Shown here: piece after piece, positions 8,732-17,322 of the stretch
Position numbering within the stretch: the first letter of the stretch is position 1
How the letters are laid out: each line of letters opens with the position of its first letter
DNA from: Bacteroides ilei
GTDB lineage: Bacteria > Bacteroidota > Bacteroidia > Bacteroidales > Bacteroidaceae
Reading direction: 5' to 3'
Length of the DNA stretch: 64,000 nucleotides
Assembly (NCBI RefSeq): GCF_900128495.1
Contig: NZ_LT635801.1
Span: 3,064,691 to 3,128,690 of the forward strand
Notes under the pieces: generated by a model
What the model saw: the letters and a program-made list of their open reading frames with translations, nothing else
The model's database searches: none
What the model was told of the DNA's origin: nothing
Made by a program: the position numbers and the translations under genes

Positions 8732-10789
8732 ATGGAGTACTACGGGAAAATATTATGTATTTCAAAAGAGGACCTGATACGGGACGACAGGACAGCGGTT
8801 GGCGGTTATCAGATAGATAGCGTAATGGGGCCTATAATGAGTAAAAGCTGTTTTGACCAACTGGTTTTTCGCAAAAAAATCAGGGTTGTTCGCAAGGGTA
8901 TAGGCCGCGGCGTTACTGCTCTTGTAGCAGTTGAAAGCCTTCCGGAGAAATATAAAAAGATGGTTGAACAAAAATACGGCGATATGAAATCTGAAATATT
9001 ACGAAACTGGTTTGCTGCTCACTGGAGTATCGACGAAAACGCTCGGGTTTTCTTTGCCGGGTATAGGTTGGCCTCCGGGAAAGAACTAGAGCTTGAACAG
9101 CAACAGGAATATGTGTTGAACGCTTCTGCTATTCGTGCCGTACTCCGGTTGATGGACGACGTGAAGATGAAACGGGCGGTTATGCAAGGAAATAGGGTTT
9201 GCTGGGAGGAAATGGCCGGCGCAATAAATTTCTACCAGGCTGAGTTTGGTCACACGTTGCCAACATCTGTGAACCGCTTTAAAAAGAAGGTGAACGAGTT
9301 TAAGGAAAAGAGTTACGCCAGCCTGATAAGCAAAAAGTTCGGCAACCAAAATACACGCCTGGTCAATATCAAGGTTGAAAAATTGCTGGTCAGTATCGCT
9401 GCACGTCCTAACAGACCTTGGAACACCAGCGTTCATGAAATGTACAACCAGTTTGTACGGGGAGAGTTGGAAATGTACGATCCAGAAACGGGCGAGATTT
9501 ACAACCCGAAAGATTATACAGACAAAAAAGGCAACCCAATAGAGTTAAGCCCTTCGACAGTTCAGTATTATTTGACACTGCCTAAAAATCAGGCTTTGAT
9601 TGATAAACAGCACATGAGTTGGGCGACCTTCATGCATGAACAACGGCCACACGTGCACCGGGAGAATCCCGGATTTGCGTTCAGCCTGATTTCTTTCGAC
9701 GACCGCGACCTTCCGCGCAAACTAAAAGATACAAAACAACGGCCGAAAGCCTATTACGCATACGATGTCGCCAGCCAGTGTGTGGTTGGGTACGCATATA
9801 GCCGTAAAAAGGACATTGATTTGGTGGTGGATATGTTTCGCAGTATGTTCCGCCTGATAGACCAAAACGGCTGGGGAACTCCGGCACAGGTGGAAGTCGA
9901 GAATCATTTGATGAGCCAATGGAAAGACGGTTTTTTGAAAGCCGGTGAAGTATTTCCCTTTGTTCACTTCTGCGCCCCGCAAAATTCACAAGAAAAGCAC
10001 GCAGAACAATTTAACGGAGCCAAGAAACGGAGCCTAGAACACGAACACCAATTGGGAATCGGACGTTTTTACGCTAAGAATAAGAAATACCGAACGGAGG
10101 CGAAAAAGGTGTTCGATGAACTGAACGATACCTACGAGGATAAGCAATATTATACCTGGGACGAACTGATTGCCGAGGATCAGGAGATTATCCGACTTTT
10201 CAACGAATCGCTTCACCCGAACCAAAAGAAATATCCGGGTATGAGCCGCTGGCAGGTGCTTTGCGAGACCATGAATCCAAACTTGGAGCCTTACGATAAG
10301 TCATTCGTTGCCAAATATATCGGTGAGCACGTTGAAACTAGTATCCGTCGGAACAGTTATTGCCGGGTGAATTATACCGACTACTGGCTGAGTTCGCCGG
10401 AAGTGATTGAAAGGCTGGCTCCTAATAATTACAAGGTGGATGCCTACTACATACCGGAAGAAGACGGAAGCATCAAAGATTTGTTTATCTACCAAAACGG
10501 CAAACTGATAGATAAACTGGTGGATATGGGCAGATTCAACACCGCAGCCGCCGAACAGACCGAAGAAGACCGACGGATTATGACCGAACAGTTGAAATTC
10601 GGAAAGGCGTTCGACCGGATGATGGAGCGGGACGCAGCGAAACCGGTTGGCATCCTAAAGAAAGAGACCGTCCGGAAGATTAAGGAAGTTCAGCCCAAAG
10701 AAGTTCAGATACCACAAAACAACGATGATTCGGACTTTCTTAACTATGATCCTAAGAACTACGTAAAACGGGCAATAGCCAGCATTTAA
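8732..10789 (+). CDS. MuA-type transposase
   Basis: DDE recombinase that cuts and joins the prophage ends. The start at 8732 follows AAGGAGG at 8720-8726; the protein has 685 residues, near the 663 of MuA. N-terminal DNA-binding regions cover about 1-300. The catalytic core has D345 in YAYDVASQ and a Glu in NSQEKHAEQFN (E421 or E425). At the middle acidic position the sequence reads VEVENH, so E390-Asn would align with Asp-Asn of MuA. The C-terminal tail (IKEVQPKEVQIPQNN and DFLNYDPKNY) resembles the MuB-contacting end of MuA. The muB gene follows 33 bp later. Confidence 0.93.
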   Translation: MEYYGKILCISKEDLIRDDRTAVGGYQIDSVMGPIMSKSCFDQLVFRKKIRVVRKGIGRGVTALVAVESLPEKYKKMVEQKYGDMKSEILRNWFAAHWSIDENARVFFAGYRLASGKELELEQQQEYVLNASAIRAVLRLMDDVKMKRAVMQGNRVCWEEMAGAINFYQAEFGHTLPTSVNRFKKKVNEFKEKSYASLISKKFGNQNTRLVNIKVEKLLVSIAARPNRPWNTSVHEMYNQFVRGELEMYDPETGEIYNPKDYTDKKGNPIELSPSTVQYYLTLPKNQALIDKQHMSWATFMHEQRPHVHRENPGFAFSLISFDDRDLPRKLKDTKQRPKAYYAYDVASQCVVGYAYSRKKDIDLVVDMFRSMFRLIDQNGWGTPAQVEVENHLMSQWKDGFLKAGEVFPFVHFCAPQNSQEKHAEQFNGAKKRSLEHEHQLGIGRFYAKNKKYRTEAKKVFDELNDTYEDKQYYTWDELIAEDQEIIRLFNESLHPNQKKYPGMSRWQVLCETMNPNLEPYDKSFVAKYIGEHVETSIRRNSYCRVNYTDYWLSSPEVIERLAPNNYKVDAYYIPEEDGSIKDLFIYQNGKLIDKLVDMGRFNTAAAEQTEEDRRIMTEQLKFGKAFDRMMERDAAKPVGILKKETVRKIKEVQPKEVQIPQNNDDSDFLNYDPKNYVKRAIASI

Positions 10790-10822
10790 ACGAATTTATA
10801 ACAACATTAAAATAGCAATATA

Positions 10823-11710
10823 ATGGAACTGACTAACGAAATAAAGCAGAATATAATCTCTGCCATAAAAGAAAACAGGGAAAACTACCCTAGTGACAAC
10901 AAACACGCTGCGGCGTTGGGTATATCATCGAGTGTGTATAACAATTTAAAAAAAGGAAAGATTGACCGAATGGTGAGCGACGCTTCATGGATTTGTATAG
11001 CGCGGAGGTTGAACGTTTCACTGCGTAATGAAATAGAATGGAAGATTGCCGAAACGCCGACTTTTTTGTTCATAACCGAGCAGCTGCGAGTGTGTCAGGA
11101 AAGCGGTGTTTCCGCCCTGCTTTGCGACCTTGCAAATATTGGGAAAACATTTACTGCAAGGGCTTACGTAAAGACACATAAGAACGCAATTTATGTAGAC
11201 TGTTCACAGGTAAAAACGAAATCACGCTTGATTCGTTTTATTGCAAAGGAATTCGGCGTAAACAACAATGGCAGATATTGTGACGTTTATGATGATCTTG
11301 CCTTTTACCTGAAAACACTTGAGCGACCTTTGATAATACTTGATGAAGCCGGTGATCTTGATTATACCGCGTTTCTTGAACTAAAAGCTTTATGGAATGC
11401 AACGGAGCGCGGTTGTGCCTGGTATATGATGGGAGCCGACGGGCTACGGGCTAAAATAATCCGTTCAATTGAAAATGAGAAAGTGGGCTACACCGAAATG
11501 TTTAGCCGTTATGGTGATAAATTTAGTAAGGTAACCCCGGATGACGGTAAAGAGCGCGAGGTGTTCCTGAAGGCACAAGCAGCAATGGTTGTAAAGGTAA
11601 ATGCCCCAGGGCGCAACGATGTAGCCCAAATTGTAAATCGTACAGGCGGTAGTCTCAGACGTGTTTATACAGAAATTGAGAAAATCAGAAGGGAGGGTGA
11701 ATATGAGTAA
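10823..11710 (+). CDS. MuB-type target-selection ATPase
   Basis: AAA+ ATPase of 295 residues that in Mu binds target DNA and activates MuA. Residues 1-70 form an HTH region (AALGISSSVYNNLKKGK). The P-loop is DLANIGKT (102-109), with Asp where the first Gly of Walker A is usual. Walker B is IILDEAG (171-177). A Sensor-like Asn/Arg region follows. The stop overlaps the start of the next gene, indicating coupled translation. Confidence 0.9.
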   Translation: MELTNEIKQNIISAIKENRENYPSDNKHAAALGISSSVYNNLKKGKIDRMVSDASWICIARRLNVSLRNEIEWKIAETPTFLFITEQLRVCQESGVSALLCDLANIGKTFTARAYVKTHKNAIYVDCSQVKTKSRLIRFIAKEFGVNNNGRYCDVYDDLAFYLKTLERPLIILDEAGDLDYTAFLELKALWNATERGCAWYMMGADGLRAKIIRSIENEKVGYTEMFSRYGDKFSKVTPDDGKEREVFLKAQAAMVVKVNAPGRNDVAQIVNRTGGSLRRVYTEIEKIRREGEYE

Positions 11711-11915
11711 GGTAATTTACCAGCTTGGTATGGAACCGCAATATGCGGCCCACGTAATACTTCTATGGGAGGAAGGAAAATATCCTTGCGATATTCGAGT
11801 AAGACGTGCTAAAACGGAGGGACTGATAGTAATAGAGATAGAGGATATGTATTTAGCGGATAAAATAGTCAGTGTTACCAGGTGTCAGGTAGCAGTAAAG
11901 GAGGTAAAAGTATGA
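11703..11915 (+). CDS. Small early phage protein
   Basis: A 70-residue acidic protein (MSKVIYQLGMEPQY) beginning inside the muB stop region with a GGGAGGG ribosome site. Its own stop overlaps the start of the next gene by ATGA. No domain recognised. Tight coupling on both sides supports it as a real gene. Confidence 0.65.
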   Translation: MSKVIYQLGMEPQYAAHVILLWEEGKYPCDIRVRRAKTEGLIVIEIEDMYLADKIVSVTRCQVAVKEVKV

Positions 11916-12529
11916 AAAGAGCCTACTCACCAACAGAAATACAATCAATGAATATCCCTAGTTTCCCGTTTGATGGAGAATGGGAAGCCGCTTTTGGGCG
12001 ACCTGACCGTACCGGCACATGGATCATCTGGGGAGAAAGTGGAAATGGTAAAAGCACCTTTGTTATGAAGCTGGCTAAATATCTCTGTAGATGGTGCACC
12101 GTCGCTTACGACAGCCTTGAAGAAAGTACTGGGTTATCTTTTCAGAACACACTGAACCGCGAGCGCATGGAAGAGGTTAACCGTAAATTCAAAATTCTAG
12201 ATCGTGAGCCAATGGACGAGCTTAGCATAAGGCTTTCAAAACGTCGTAGCCCGGATGTGGTGATAATAGACAGCTTTCAGTATTCAGGTTTGACTTATGC
12301 AACTTATAAAGCCTTAAAAGAAAAGCACAGAAATAAGCTACTGATTTTTGTCAGTCATTGTGAAGGTGAAAAACCAGAAGGTCGTGCGGCAAAAAAAGTG
12401 GCTTATGACGCTGATGTGAAAATCTTTGTTCGCGGTTTTAGAGCTACTTGTAAAGGTCGATTTATCACTAAGCCAGGCAATCATTATACAATATGGGAAG
12501 AAGGCGCGGCACAATACTTTAACGAATAA
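11912..12529 (+). CDS. RecA/DnaB-like P-loop ATPase
   Basis: A 205-residue ATPase. Walker A is GESGNGKS at 41-48 and Walker B is DVVIID at 115-120. The layout, with a short N-terminus and single core, resembles RecA-fold phage proteins. It follows MuB, so a role in replication or transposition is likely, but the partner is unknown. The start at 11912 has AAGGAGG at 11897-11903 and overlaps the previous stop. Confidence 0.75.
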   Translation: MKRAYSPTEIQSMNIPSFPFDGEWEAAFGRPDRTGTWIIWGESGNGKSTFVMKLAKYLCRWCTVAYDSLEESTGLSFQNTLNRERMEEVNRKFKILDREPMDELSIRLSKRRSPDVVIIDSFQYSGLTYATYKALKEKHRNKLLIFVSHCEGEKPEGRAAKKVAYDADVKIFVRGFRATCKGRFITKPGNHYTIWEEGAAQYFNE

Positions 12530-12545
12530 TTTAAAATCTATAGAT

Positions 12546-12713
12546 ATGGACGAGACAATAGAGGCAATCTTAAATTACGCAATCAAAAAATCCGAGGGAT
12601 TTTCACACAGTGACCAATCTTTTATTTTCACAGAATTGTCGGAACGGCTTTCAGCCTTATCGCATGACGCATTAATGGTCGAATACGGACTAAAGGAGGA
12701 GGATTTTGAATGA
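12546..12713 (+). CDS. Small early protein
   Basis: A 55-residue acidic helical protein (MDETIEAILNYAIKK). The ATG at 12546 lies 16 bp after the previous stop; a longer in-frame reading back to 12426 would overlap the ATPase and is less likely. Its stop overlaps the next start by ATGA. Function unknown. Confidence 0.6.
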   Translation: MDETIEAILNYAIKKSEGFSHSDQSFIFTELSERLSALSHDALMVEYGLKEEDFE

Positions 12714-13141
12714 AAGCACGTAACTACGCACGATTTTATGTCCTTCTTAACCGTTTGCCTACGGTAGATAAAGATGAGCTGAAAGCATCGCTTGTAAGTC
12801 AGTACACCGGTGGGCGGACGGAATCGCTCCGGGAAATGACTGAAAAGGAGTACGACGCAATGTGTGATGAACTGCAGCGTCAGGACTCAAACCTGAAAGC
12901 CCGTGAGCTTTACCGGGAAGAACTGAGACGCAAACGATCCGCAGTTTTAAAACAATTGCAGAAAATCGGTGTCGATACAACCGACTGGAACCGGGTAGAT
13001 GCCTACTGCATGAACACACGAATTGCGGGTAAGGAATTTCGGAAACTGACCGTGGACGAACTGGAAACTGTAAATATCAAGCTCCGGATTATCCGAAGAA
13101 AAGAGGAAGAAAACAACAATAGTAATCAACTTTTAAATTGA
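12710..13141 (+). CDS. GemA-like protein (Mu gp16 / DUF1018 family)
   Basis: A 143-residue protein with an N-terminal pattern like the GemA/DUF1018 family: ARFYVLLNRL, then a conserved-type YTGGRTESLREMTEKEYDAM, and a C-terminal helical RKRSAVLKQLQKIG. In Mu, GemA affects host gene expression and DNA supercoiling. The family call rests on pattern and on position between MuB and the late control region. It overlaps its upstream neighbour by 4 bp. Confidence 0.6.
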   Translation: MKARNYARFYVLLNRLPTVDKDELKASLVSQYTGGRTESLREMTEKEYDAMCDELQRQDSNLKARELYREELRRKRSAVLKQLQKIGVDTTDWNRVDAYCMNTRIAGKEFRKLTVDELETVNIKLRIIRRKEEENNNSNQLLN

Positions 13142-13148
13142 CAGAATC

Positions 13149-13811
13149 ATGGAAGAAGTGAAACAGACAGTAGAAATGACAGCTGAGGAAAAACAGCAGT
13201 TTGAAGAATTTAAGGCTGCACAGGCGGCTAAAAACGCAAAGGAACAGGCTAAGCGTGATCGTGAGGCTTATCGTGACCTGGTGGATGAAACAATTGAACG
13301 CGCCATTCCGTCGCTGGAGTGCCTAAGTCAAGGTATCAAGGAAACAAAACAGTCCATACTGGATGATTTTCGCAATGTAATAGAAATGAAGGCCGACGTG
13401 CTTAAGTTGAAGAAGGACGGGCAACGATCCGATACCTTTACCAATTCGGCAGGTGATAAACGTATAACGGTCGGCGTGTATGTAACAGACGGCTACAGGG
13501 ACACAGTGGAAGACGGTATTGCAATCGTGAAAGAATACATTGAAGGGCTGGCAAGCGATGCTAAGACACAATCCTTGGTTAAAATGGTGCTCAGGCTGTT
13601 GGCGCGTGACGCTAAAGGCACTCTGAAAGCAAGCCGAGTTGTACAGCTTCGCAAAATAGCGGAAGAATCCGGAAACGAACGATTTATGGAAGGCGTACAG
13701 ATAATTGAGGAGAGCTACCAGCCGGCAATCAGCAAACAGTTTATTCGGGCTGAGGTTAAGAACGAGAACGGAGCGTGGGTTTGTATTCCTTTAGGCATGA
13801 CGGAAGCATGA
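13149..13811 (+). CDS. DUF3164 family protein
   Basis: A 220-residue soluble protein with an N-terminal coiled coil rich in Glu, Lys and Ala (residues 5-45). I recognise it as DUF3164, common in Mu-like and related transposable phages. The function is not established; its position corresponds roughly to that of the Mu Gam end-protection gene, but there is no Gam signature. Its stop overlaps the start of the following zinc-knuckle gene. Confidence 0.7.
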   Translation: MEEVKQTVEMTAEEKQQFEEFKAAQAAKNAKEQAKRDREAYRDLVDETIERAIPSLECLSQGIKETKQSILDDFRNVIEMKADVLKLKKDGQRSDTFTNSAGDKRITVGVYVTDGYRDTVEDGIAIVKEYIEGLASDAKTQSLVKMVLRLLARDAKGTLKASRVVQLRKIAEESGNERFMEGVQIIEESYQPAISKQFIRAEVKNENGAWVCIPLGMTEA

Positions 13812-14035
13812 GTAAGAAACAACCTATATTATTTGTCCAGCCGCCCATGTTTCCGAAGGAACAGCCTGTCGAGCGAATGGAACTGGGTGGCTTCAAATGT
13901 ACCTATTGTCACGGCAATGGGTGGTTTTGGGGATTAGACGAGTACGGGGAGCATATAAAGCAGGAATGCCCTGTCTGCAAAGGGAAAAAGCAACTGAAAG
14001 CAGTCGTAACAATTGAATGGAAAGAAGAACAATGA
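13808..14035 (+). CDS. Zinc-knuckle protein, DnaJ-type Cys motif
   Basis: A 75-residue protein with CTYCHGNG (Cys pair) and CPVCKGKK (Cys pair), the CxxCxGxG arrangement of DnaJ-type zinc fingers. The start at 13808 overlaps the previous stop, and its own stop overlaps the next gene by ATGA. It likely binds Zn; the target is unknown. Confidence 0.65.
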   Translation: MSKKQPILFVQPPMFPKEQPVERMELGGFKCTYCHGNGWFWGLDEYGEHIKQECPVCKGKKQLKAVVTIEWKEEQ

Positions 14036-14298
14036 AAACTCAAAAACGTATGAACAGTATCTTAGACAGATTTAAAAGAAAACAAGCAAAACAACTGGCT
14101 GTATCGCAGCCGGCCAGTGTGGAACCAAGTCCTAAACGCGAAAGGACAATCCCGCCGCATATCGTAGCCTGCAAGGTGTGTGAAGGCAAAGGCATGAAAG
14201 ACGGCGTTGCCTGTCCTCAGTGCAAGGGTTCCGGGCGCGTAATCGTATCATGCGAAGTAACAACTTATATTTCGGCTTATGTGCCGGAAAATGTTTAG
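14032..14298 (+). CDS. Second zinc-knuckle protein
   Basis: An 88-residue protein: a basic N-terminus (RFKRKQAKQ) followed by CKVCEGKG and CPQCKGSG, again DnaJ-type. Together with the preceding gene it makes a coupled pair of zinc-knuckle proteins, perhaps acting as a complex. An in-frame ATG 15 bp upstream (14017) is possible, but the overlapping start is preferred. Confidence 0.6.
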   Translation: MKTQKRMNSILDRFKRKQAKQLAVSQPASVEPSPKRERTIPPHIVACKVCEGKGMKDGVACPQCKGSGRVIVSCEVTTYISAYVPENV

Positions 14299-14338
14299 TA
14301 GAACGAAAACTTTAAATTTAACAATAAACAGTAGTAAA

Positions 14339-15313
14339 ATGAAAAGAGTAAAAGGAACAGCTGGCGTATCGTTATTTGAGTGCATCAATGCCGACCTGAA
14401 TAAGTGGAACGTCCGTTGGGATGTCCAGGAGAATCCGGAAACAGATGAAGGCCAGACAAACGGTATTAACTATATGGAAGAAACATTCCTGTTTAAGCCG
14501 GATCTGAGCGACGTACAGCAGATAATATCATTTTGGTGTGGAAGTACGGAGGCAACCGCAAAGTTTGTTTTGGATGGCAAAACAATAGAAATGTCTGAGC
14601 AGGGACTGTTGTTCCTGCGTAGCCAGGCGCAGGCATCAGAAGGTGATAATGTTTCAATAGTTACGTCAGAGGGCGTTATTGAGGTGACATCGCAGGAGGC
14701 TCAGTTTATTGTAAATGATATGACGCGATACCTGTCAGCGTATAACAATAACACTTTAACGCTTTTGAATGAAATTGATGCGGCAGACAGTATTGACGTG
14801 CTAACCGTGATGGACTACTCTACCGGGTATCCAACCCCGACAAGTATGACATTGCAACAGGTCAAGGACGCCGTTTCAAAACAAGGGTCAACCCCGGAAC
14901 AGCAGGCGGTATTATTTGCCCGTATGACAATAAATTCTGTCGACTTGTCTAACAACGATGCACTGGCGGTTAAGGATCTTCACCCGTCCTGGGAGTCGTT
15001 TATAGGCAAAGAGCTGAAGGCGAAAAGCCGTGTTACTTATGGCGAAAGTTTGTTCCGTGTTCGCCAGGATATTAATCCGGTACTGGAAAACCAGCCGCCA
15101 AGTATTGAAACTGCAGCTTTGTATGAAGAAATAAATGAAGAAAACGCTGGTACGATTGATGACCCAATACCATATAATAACAATATGGAGTTGTTTACCG
15201 GAAAGTATTATTCGCAGAATGGAGTGATTTATAAATGCACCCGCGACACCGGACAGGCGGTTTATCAAGATTTGGCTGATTTGGTTGGGATTTATGTGGA
15301 GAAAATAGAATAG
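14339..15313 (+). CDS. Phage protein with fibre-like C-terminal module
   Basis: A 324-residue protein read from the ATG at 14339. The N-terminal 200 residues are unrecognised. The C-terminal third carries two short repeats shaped like carbohydrate-binding or tail-fibre modules: YGESLFRVRQDI... and YYSQNGVIYKCTRDTGQ..., each pairing an aromatic-rich turn with a Tyr/Phe-Arg/Lys strand. It is odd to meet this in the early region, 20 kb from the tail genes. It is followed by a very strong terminator. Confidence 0.55.
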   Translation: MKRVKGTAGVSLFECINADLNKWNVRWDVQENPETDEGQTNGINYMEETFLFKPDLSDVQQIISFWCGSTEATAKFVLDGKTIEMSEQGLLFLRSQAQASEGDNVSIVTSEGVIEVTSQEAQFIVNDMTRYLSAYNNNTLTLLNEIDAADSIDVLTVMDYSTGYPTPTSMTLQQVKDAVSKQGSTPEQQAVLFARMTINSVDLSNNDALAVKDLHPSWESFIGKELKAKSRVTYGESLFRVRQDINPVLENQPPSIETAALYEEINEENAGTIDDPIPYNNNMELFTGKYYSQNGVIYKCTRDTGQAVYQDLADLVGIYVEKIE

Positions 15314-15342
15314 ATTGAAAAAAGACGTTTTTAAAGGGGTTG

Positions 15343-15406
15343 AAACCTATATAATGAGAAAGCGGGGCTGTAAGCTACCGCTTTCTCATTATATAGGTTT
15401 ATTTTT
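15343..15406 (+). terminator. Very strong terminator closing the early operon
   Basis: Perfect 23-bp arms at 15343-15365 and 15378-15400 with a 12-nt loop, followed by ATTTTTC. The stem is also AT-flanked upstream, so it may work in both directions. Confidence 0.85.
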
Positions 15407-15434
15407 CAGAATGTTATGAAACAATTCTGACTTT

Positions 15435-15465
15435 TTGGGATTACCGATAATTGAACATATTTTTG
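15435..15465 (+). promoter_or_regulatory. Promoter of the moron-like gene
   Basis: TTG at 15435-15437 within TTTTTG and the -7 box TATTTTTG at 15458-15465 are separated by 20 bp. It starts transcription immediately after the strong terminator and 28 bp before the ATG. Confidence 0.55.
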
Positions 15466-15492
15466 TGAGACAAATTTTAAACAATAAATTCT

Positions 15493-15822
15493 ATGATGAA
15501 ATATTTTAAAGCTGTGGATGTAATTTTCCCGAAAAAGTATGTTGCAAACGTGAACGTCCTTTTTGATGGTGGACTTCACTCTTTTTCTATAGCCGAATTA
15601 GATTGGGAAGGTGGAAAATGTTTTGGTATGAGATGGAATGTTGCGCGTAATGAATGGGATAGAGAAGATAAGCAAAAAGGTCGTTCAATTTGCTTGGGCG
15701 TACCCACATCTCATGGAAAGCCTGTTTGGTTTATATTACCTGCTGTATCAGTAAATTATATAAATCAGATAATTGAAGATGAAAAGAAACGGTTAAAAGA
15801 AGAAGGGCTGCAGGATGAATGA
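15493..15822 (+). CDS. Moron-like hypothetical protein
   Basis: A 109-residue soluble protein, unrecognised, beginning MMKYFKAVDV; the C-terminus is a charged helix. It is an independent transcription unit, with its own promoter (15435-15465), a strong terminator before it and another directly after (15828-15861). This is the classic form of a moron gene expressed in the lysogen. A role in host benefit or exclusion of other phages is possible but unproven. Confidence 0.65.
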   Translation: MMKYFKAVDVIFPKKYVANVNVLFDGGLHSFSIAELDWEGGKCFGMRWNVARNEWDREDKQKGRSICLGVPTSHGKPVWFILPAVSVNYINQIIEDEKKRLKEEGLQDE

Positions 15823-15827
15823 TTATC

Positions 15828-15866
15828 AAAAGGCGAGAAGTGTAAAACTATCCCGCCTTTTATTTT
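15828..15866 (+). terminator. Terminator after the moron-like gene
   Basis: AAAAGGCG (15828-15835) pairs with CGCCTTTT (15854-15861), followed by ATTTTG. It overlaps the -33 element of the next promoter. Confidence 0.75.
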
Positions 15867-15894
15867 GCTCGTTGGTGTCAATTCGATAAATTTG
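15865..15894 (+). promoter_or_regulatory. Promoter of the 15921 gene
   Basis: TTG at 15865-15867 and TAAATTTG at 15887-15894 are 19 bp apart, close to the Bacteroidetes ideal. The ATG at 15921 lies 26 bp downstream. Confidence 0.6.
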
Positions 15895-15920
15895 TAATCA
15901 AATCTAAATATCTGGGGTAA

Positions 15921-16142
15921 ATGAGTTTAAAGGGATGTTCATACGCACGCCGTGTTGTTGAGGTAAATGCAATTTACGACGAATACGCCAAAACCGGATT
16001 GTCTAACCGGGAGATTTGGCGCAGATACATTTACCCTATTTATGGTATCACTGAAAAGACCTTCTACAACTATATCAATGCCGCGGCAAACCCCAAGGTG
16101 GCGCAAAAAGTAAACGAATTACAGCTTAGACTTTTCGACTGA
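15921..16142 (+). CDS. Small HTH-like phage protein
   Basis: A 73-residue basic protein with a resolvase- or Mor-like helix pattern (YAKTGLSNREIWRRYI followed by GITEKTFYNYI), so probably DNA-binding. It has its own promoter and converges with the leftward head genes, overlapping the end of the next one by 17 bp. It is a candidate regulator, possibly of late genes; the short length and single HTH are all that support this. Confidence 0.6.
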   Translation: MSLKGCSYARRVVEVNAIYDEYAKTGLSNREIWRRYIYPIYGITEKTFYNYINAAANPKVAQKVNELQLRLFD

Positions 16143-16674
16143 TAAACTCAGGCGGAACCGGATGCTTAATTAGCTTCTTCACCGCCGAATCGTCATACAA
16201 AAGGGTTTGAAACACTTCCGTATCGTCCAGTATTTCCTCGTGATCGTGACAAGGTATAGATGCCGACCGCTTGAATGAACCCCAATATTCGCCAGTAAAC
16301 CCGTGCAGGCAGCGGTTTATCTTGTCGAGCAAATCCAGGTGGAACTCCTCGCCATCGTAACCTTCCGGCTGTGCTATTGTCAGGATGTGCAGTCCGACAG
16401 TCAGGTCCGCGTCCTGTAGTCCTCCTTGCTGGTGCCGCCATGCCAGGCGTCCGAACTCAATAAATACAGCGGGCATCGGGAAGTGCGCTTCCTCTTCAAT
16501 AAACTCCACTTGCCGGTTCCACAATCCAAAATGTTTTATCGCAAAATCGGGCGTTTCTCCGGCTTCTATCATTTGTTTGATACGTTCTTCCGATTCCAGC
16601 TCGATGTCGCCACTGTCGGCCATTAAAAGGCGCGACAGGCGTTTCTTTAGTTCCTGGTATAAAATCTTTCTCAT
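16126..16674 (-). CDS. Tail terminator-like protein (Mu gp37 position)
   Basis: A 182-residue protein, the last gene of the leftward head operon. The middle segment (PMPAVFIEFG ... DADLTVGLHILTI) fits the small tail-terminator / gp37 (DUF1834) type that caps the tail tube. The gene overlaps gpG by 4 bp. The call comes from order and loose pattern, so it is moderate. Confidence 0.5.
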   Translation of the reverse strand: MRKILYQELKKRLSRLLMADSGDIELESEERIKQMIEAGETPDFAIKHFGLWNRQVEFIEEEAHFPMPAVFIEFGRLAWRHQQGGLQDADLTVGLHILTIAQPEGYDGEEFHLDLLDKINRCLHGFTGEYWGSFKRSASIPCHDHEEILDDTEVFQTLLYDDSAVKKLIKHPVPPEFISRKV

Positions 16675-17228
16675 TTGTCTATAATTGGATGGTTCTTTAA
16701 ATATTCCTCAAAGTTCTGTTCGGTTATTTTCCGGATGATCCGGTCGGTATTGCGCCCGGACCCGATAAAGCGGCGTTCCGGCATCTTGATGGCAGAGCCG
16801 ACTTTCTTCAAGGCCATCGCCAGGTAAAACTGTTCCTTTTCAGACAGTTCCCGGTTGCGCTTGTTACCGCGGCGTTCGCCATTCTTCTTGTACTGGTATT
16901 TACCGCGTGTCTCTTTTAGTTTTCCGAAGAAATACCCCTTCATCTTCCTTGTAACCTTAATTTCCCCGCCTTCATTATGAATCTGCGCGTAGGGCCGGTT
17001 GGACGAATAAACCAGCTCACCACGGCGTTTCCGGCTTCGGATGCTTCGACGTAACCCTCCAGTGCGTTGCATGAGTGAACCCACACCGTCATCAAATTTC
17101 CTTTCGGGCCATTCCTTTTCATCGAAAAAGGCTTTCCGCTCGAAATTCCGGTCAAATTCCTCGTCAAACTCGACTTTGATGTCTTCAATTGACCGGTCAA
17201 TGACTTCTTTCTTAAAATCTCCGTCCAT
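16671..17228 (-). CDS. Phage virion morphogenesis protein (Mu gpG-like)
   Basis: A 185-residue protein of the phage virion morphogenesis (gpG / P2 gpS tail completion) family. Typical signs are the LMQRTGGLRRSI segment, YAQIHNEGG, and a C-terminal PERRFIG. It joins head and tail. In the operon it lies between gpF and the gp37-like gene. Confidence 0.82.
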   Translation of the reverse strand: MDGDFKKEVIDRSIEDIKVEFDEEFDRNFERKAFFDEKEWPERKFDDGVGSLMQRTGGLRRSIRSRKRRGELVYSSNRPYAQIHNEGGEIKVTRKMKGYFFGKLKETRGKYQYKKNGERRGNKRNRELSEKEQFYLAMALKKVGSAIKMPERRFIGSGRNTDRIIRKITEQNFEEYLKNHPIIDK

Positions 17229-17322
17229 AGGATTGGGTTTTAAATTATTAGTTGTATATTTGCAGTGAAAAGCGAGTGAATTGTGTGGGCTAAGCTGGTC
17301 AAGAACCTAAGGGGCCGCCGAT

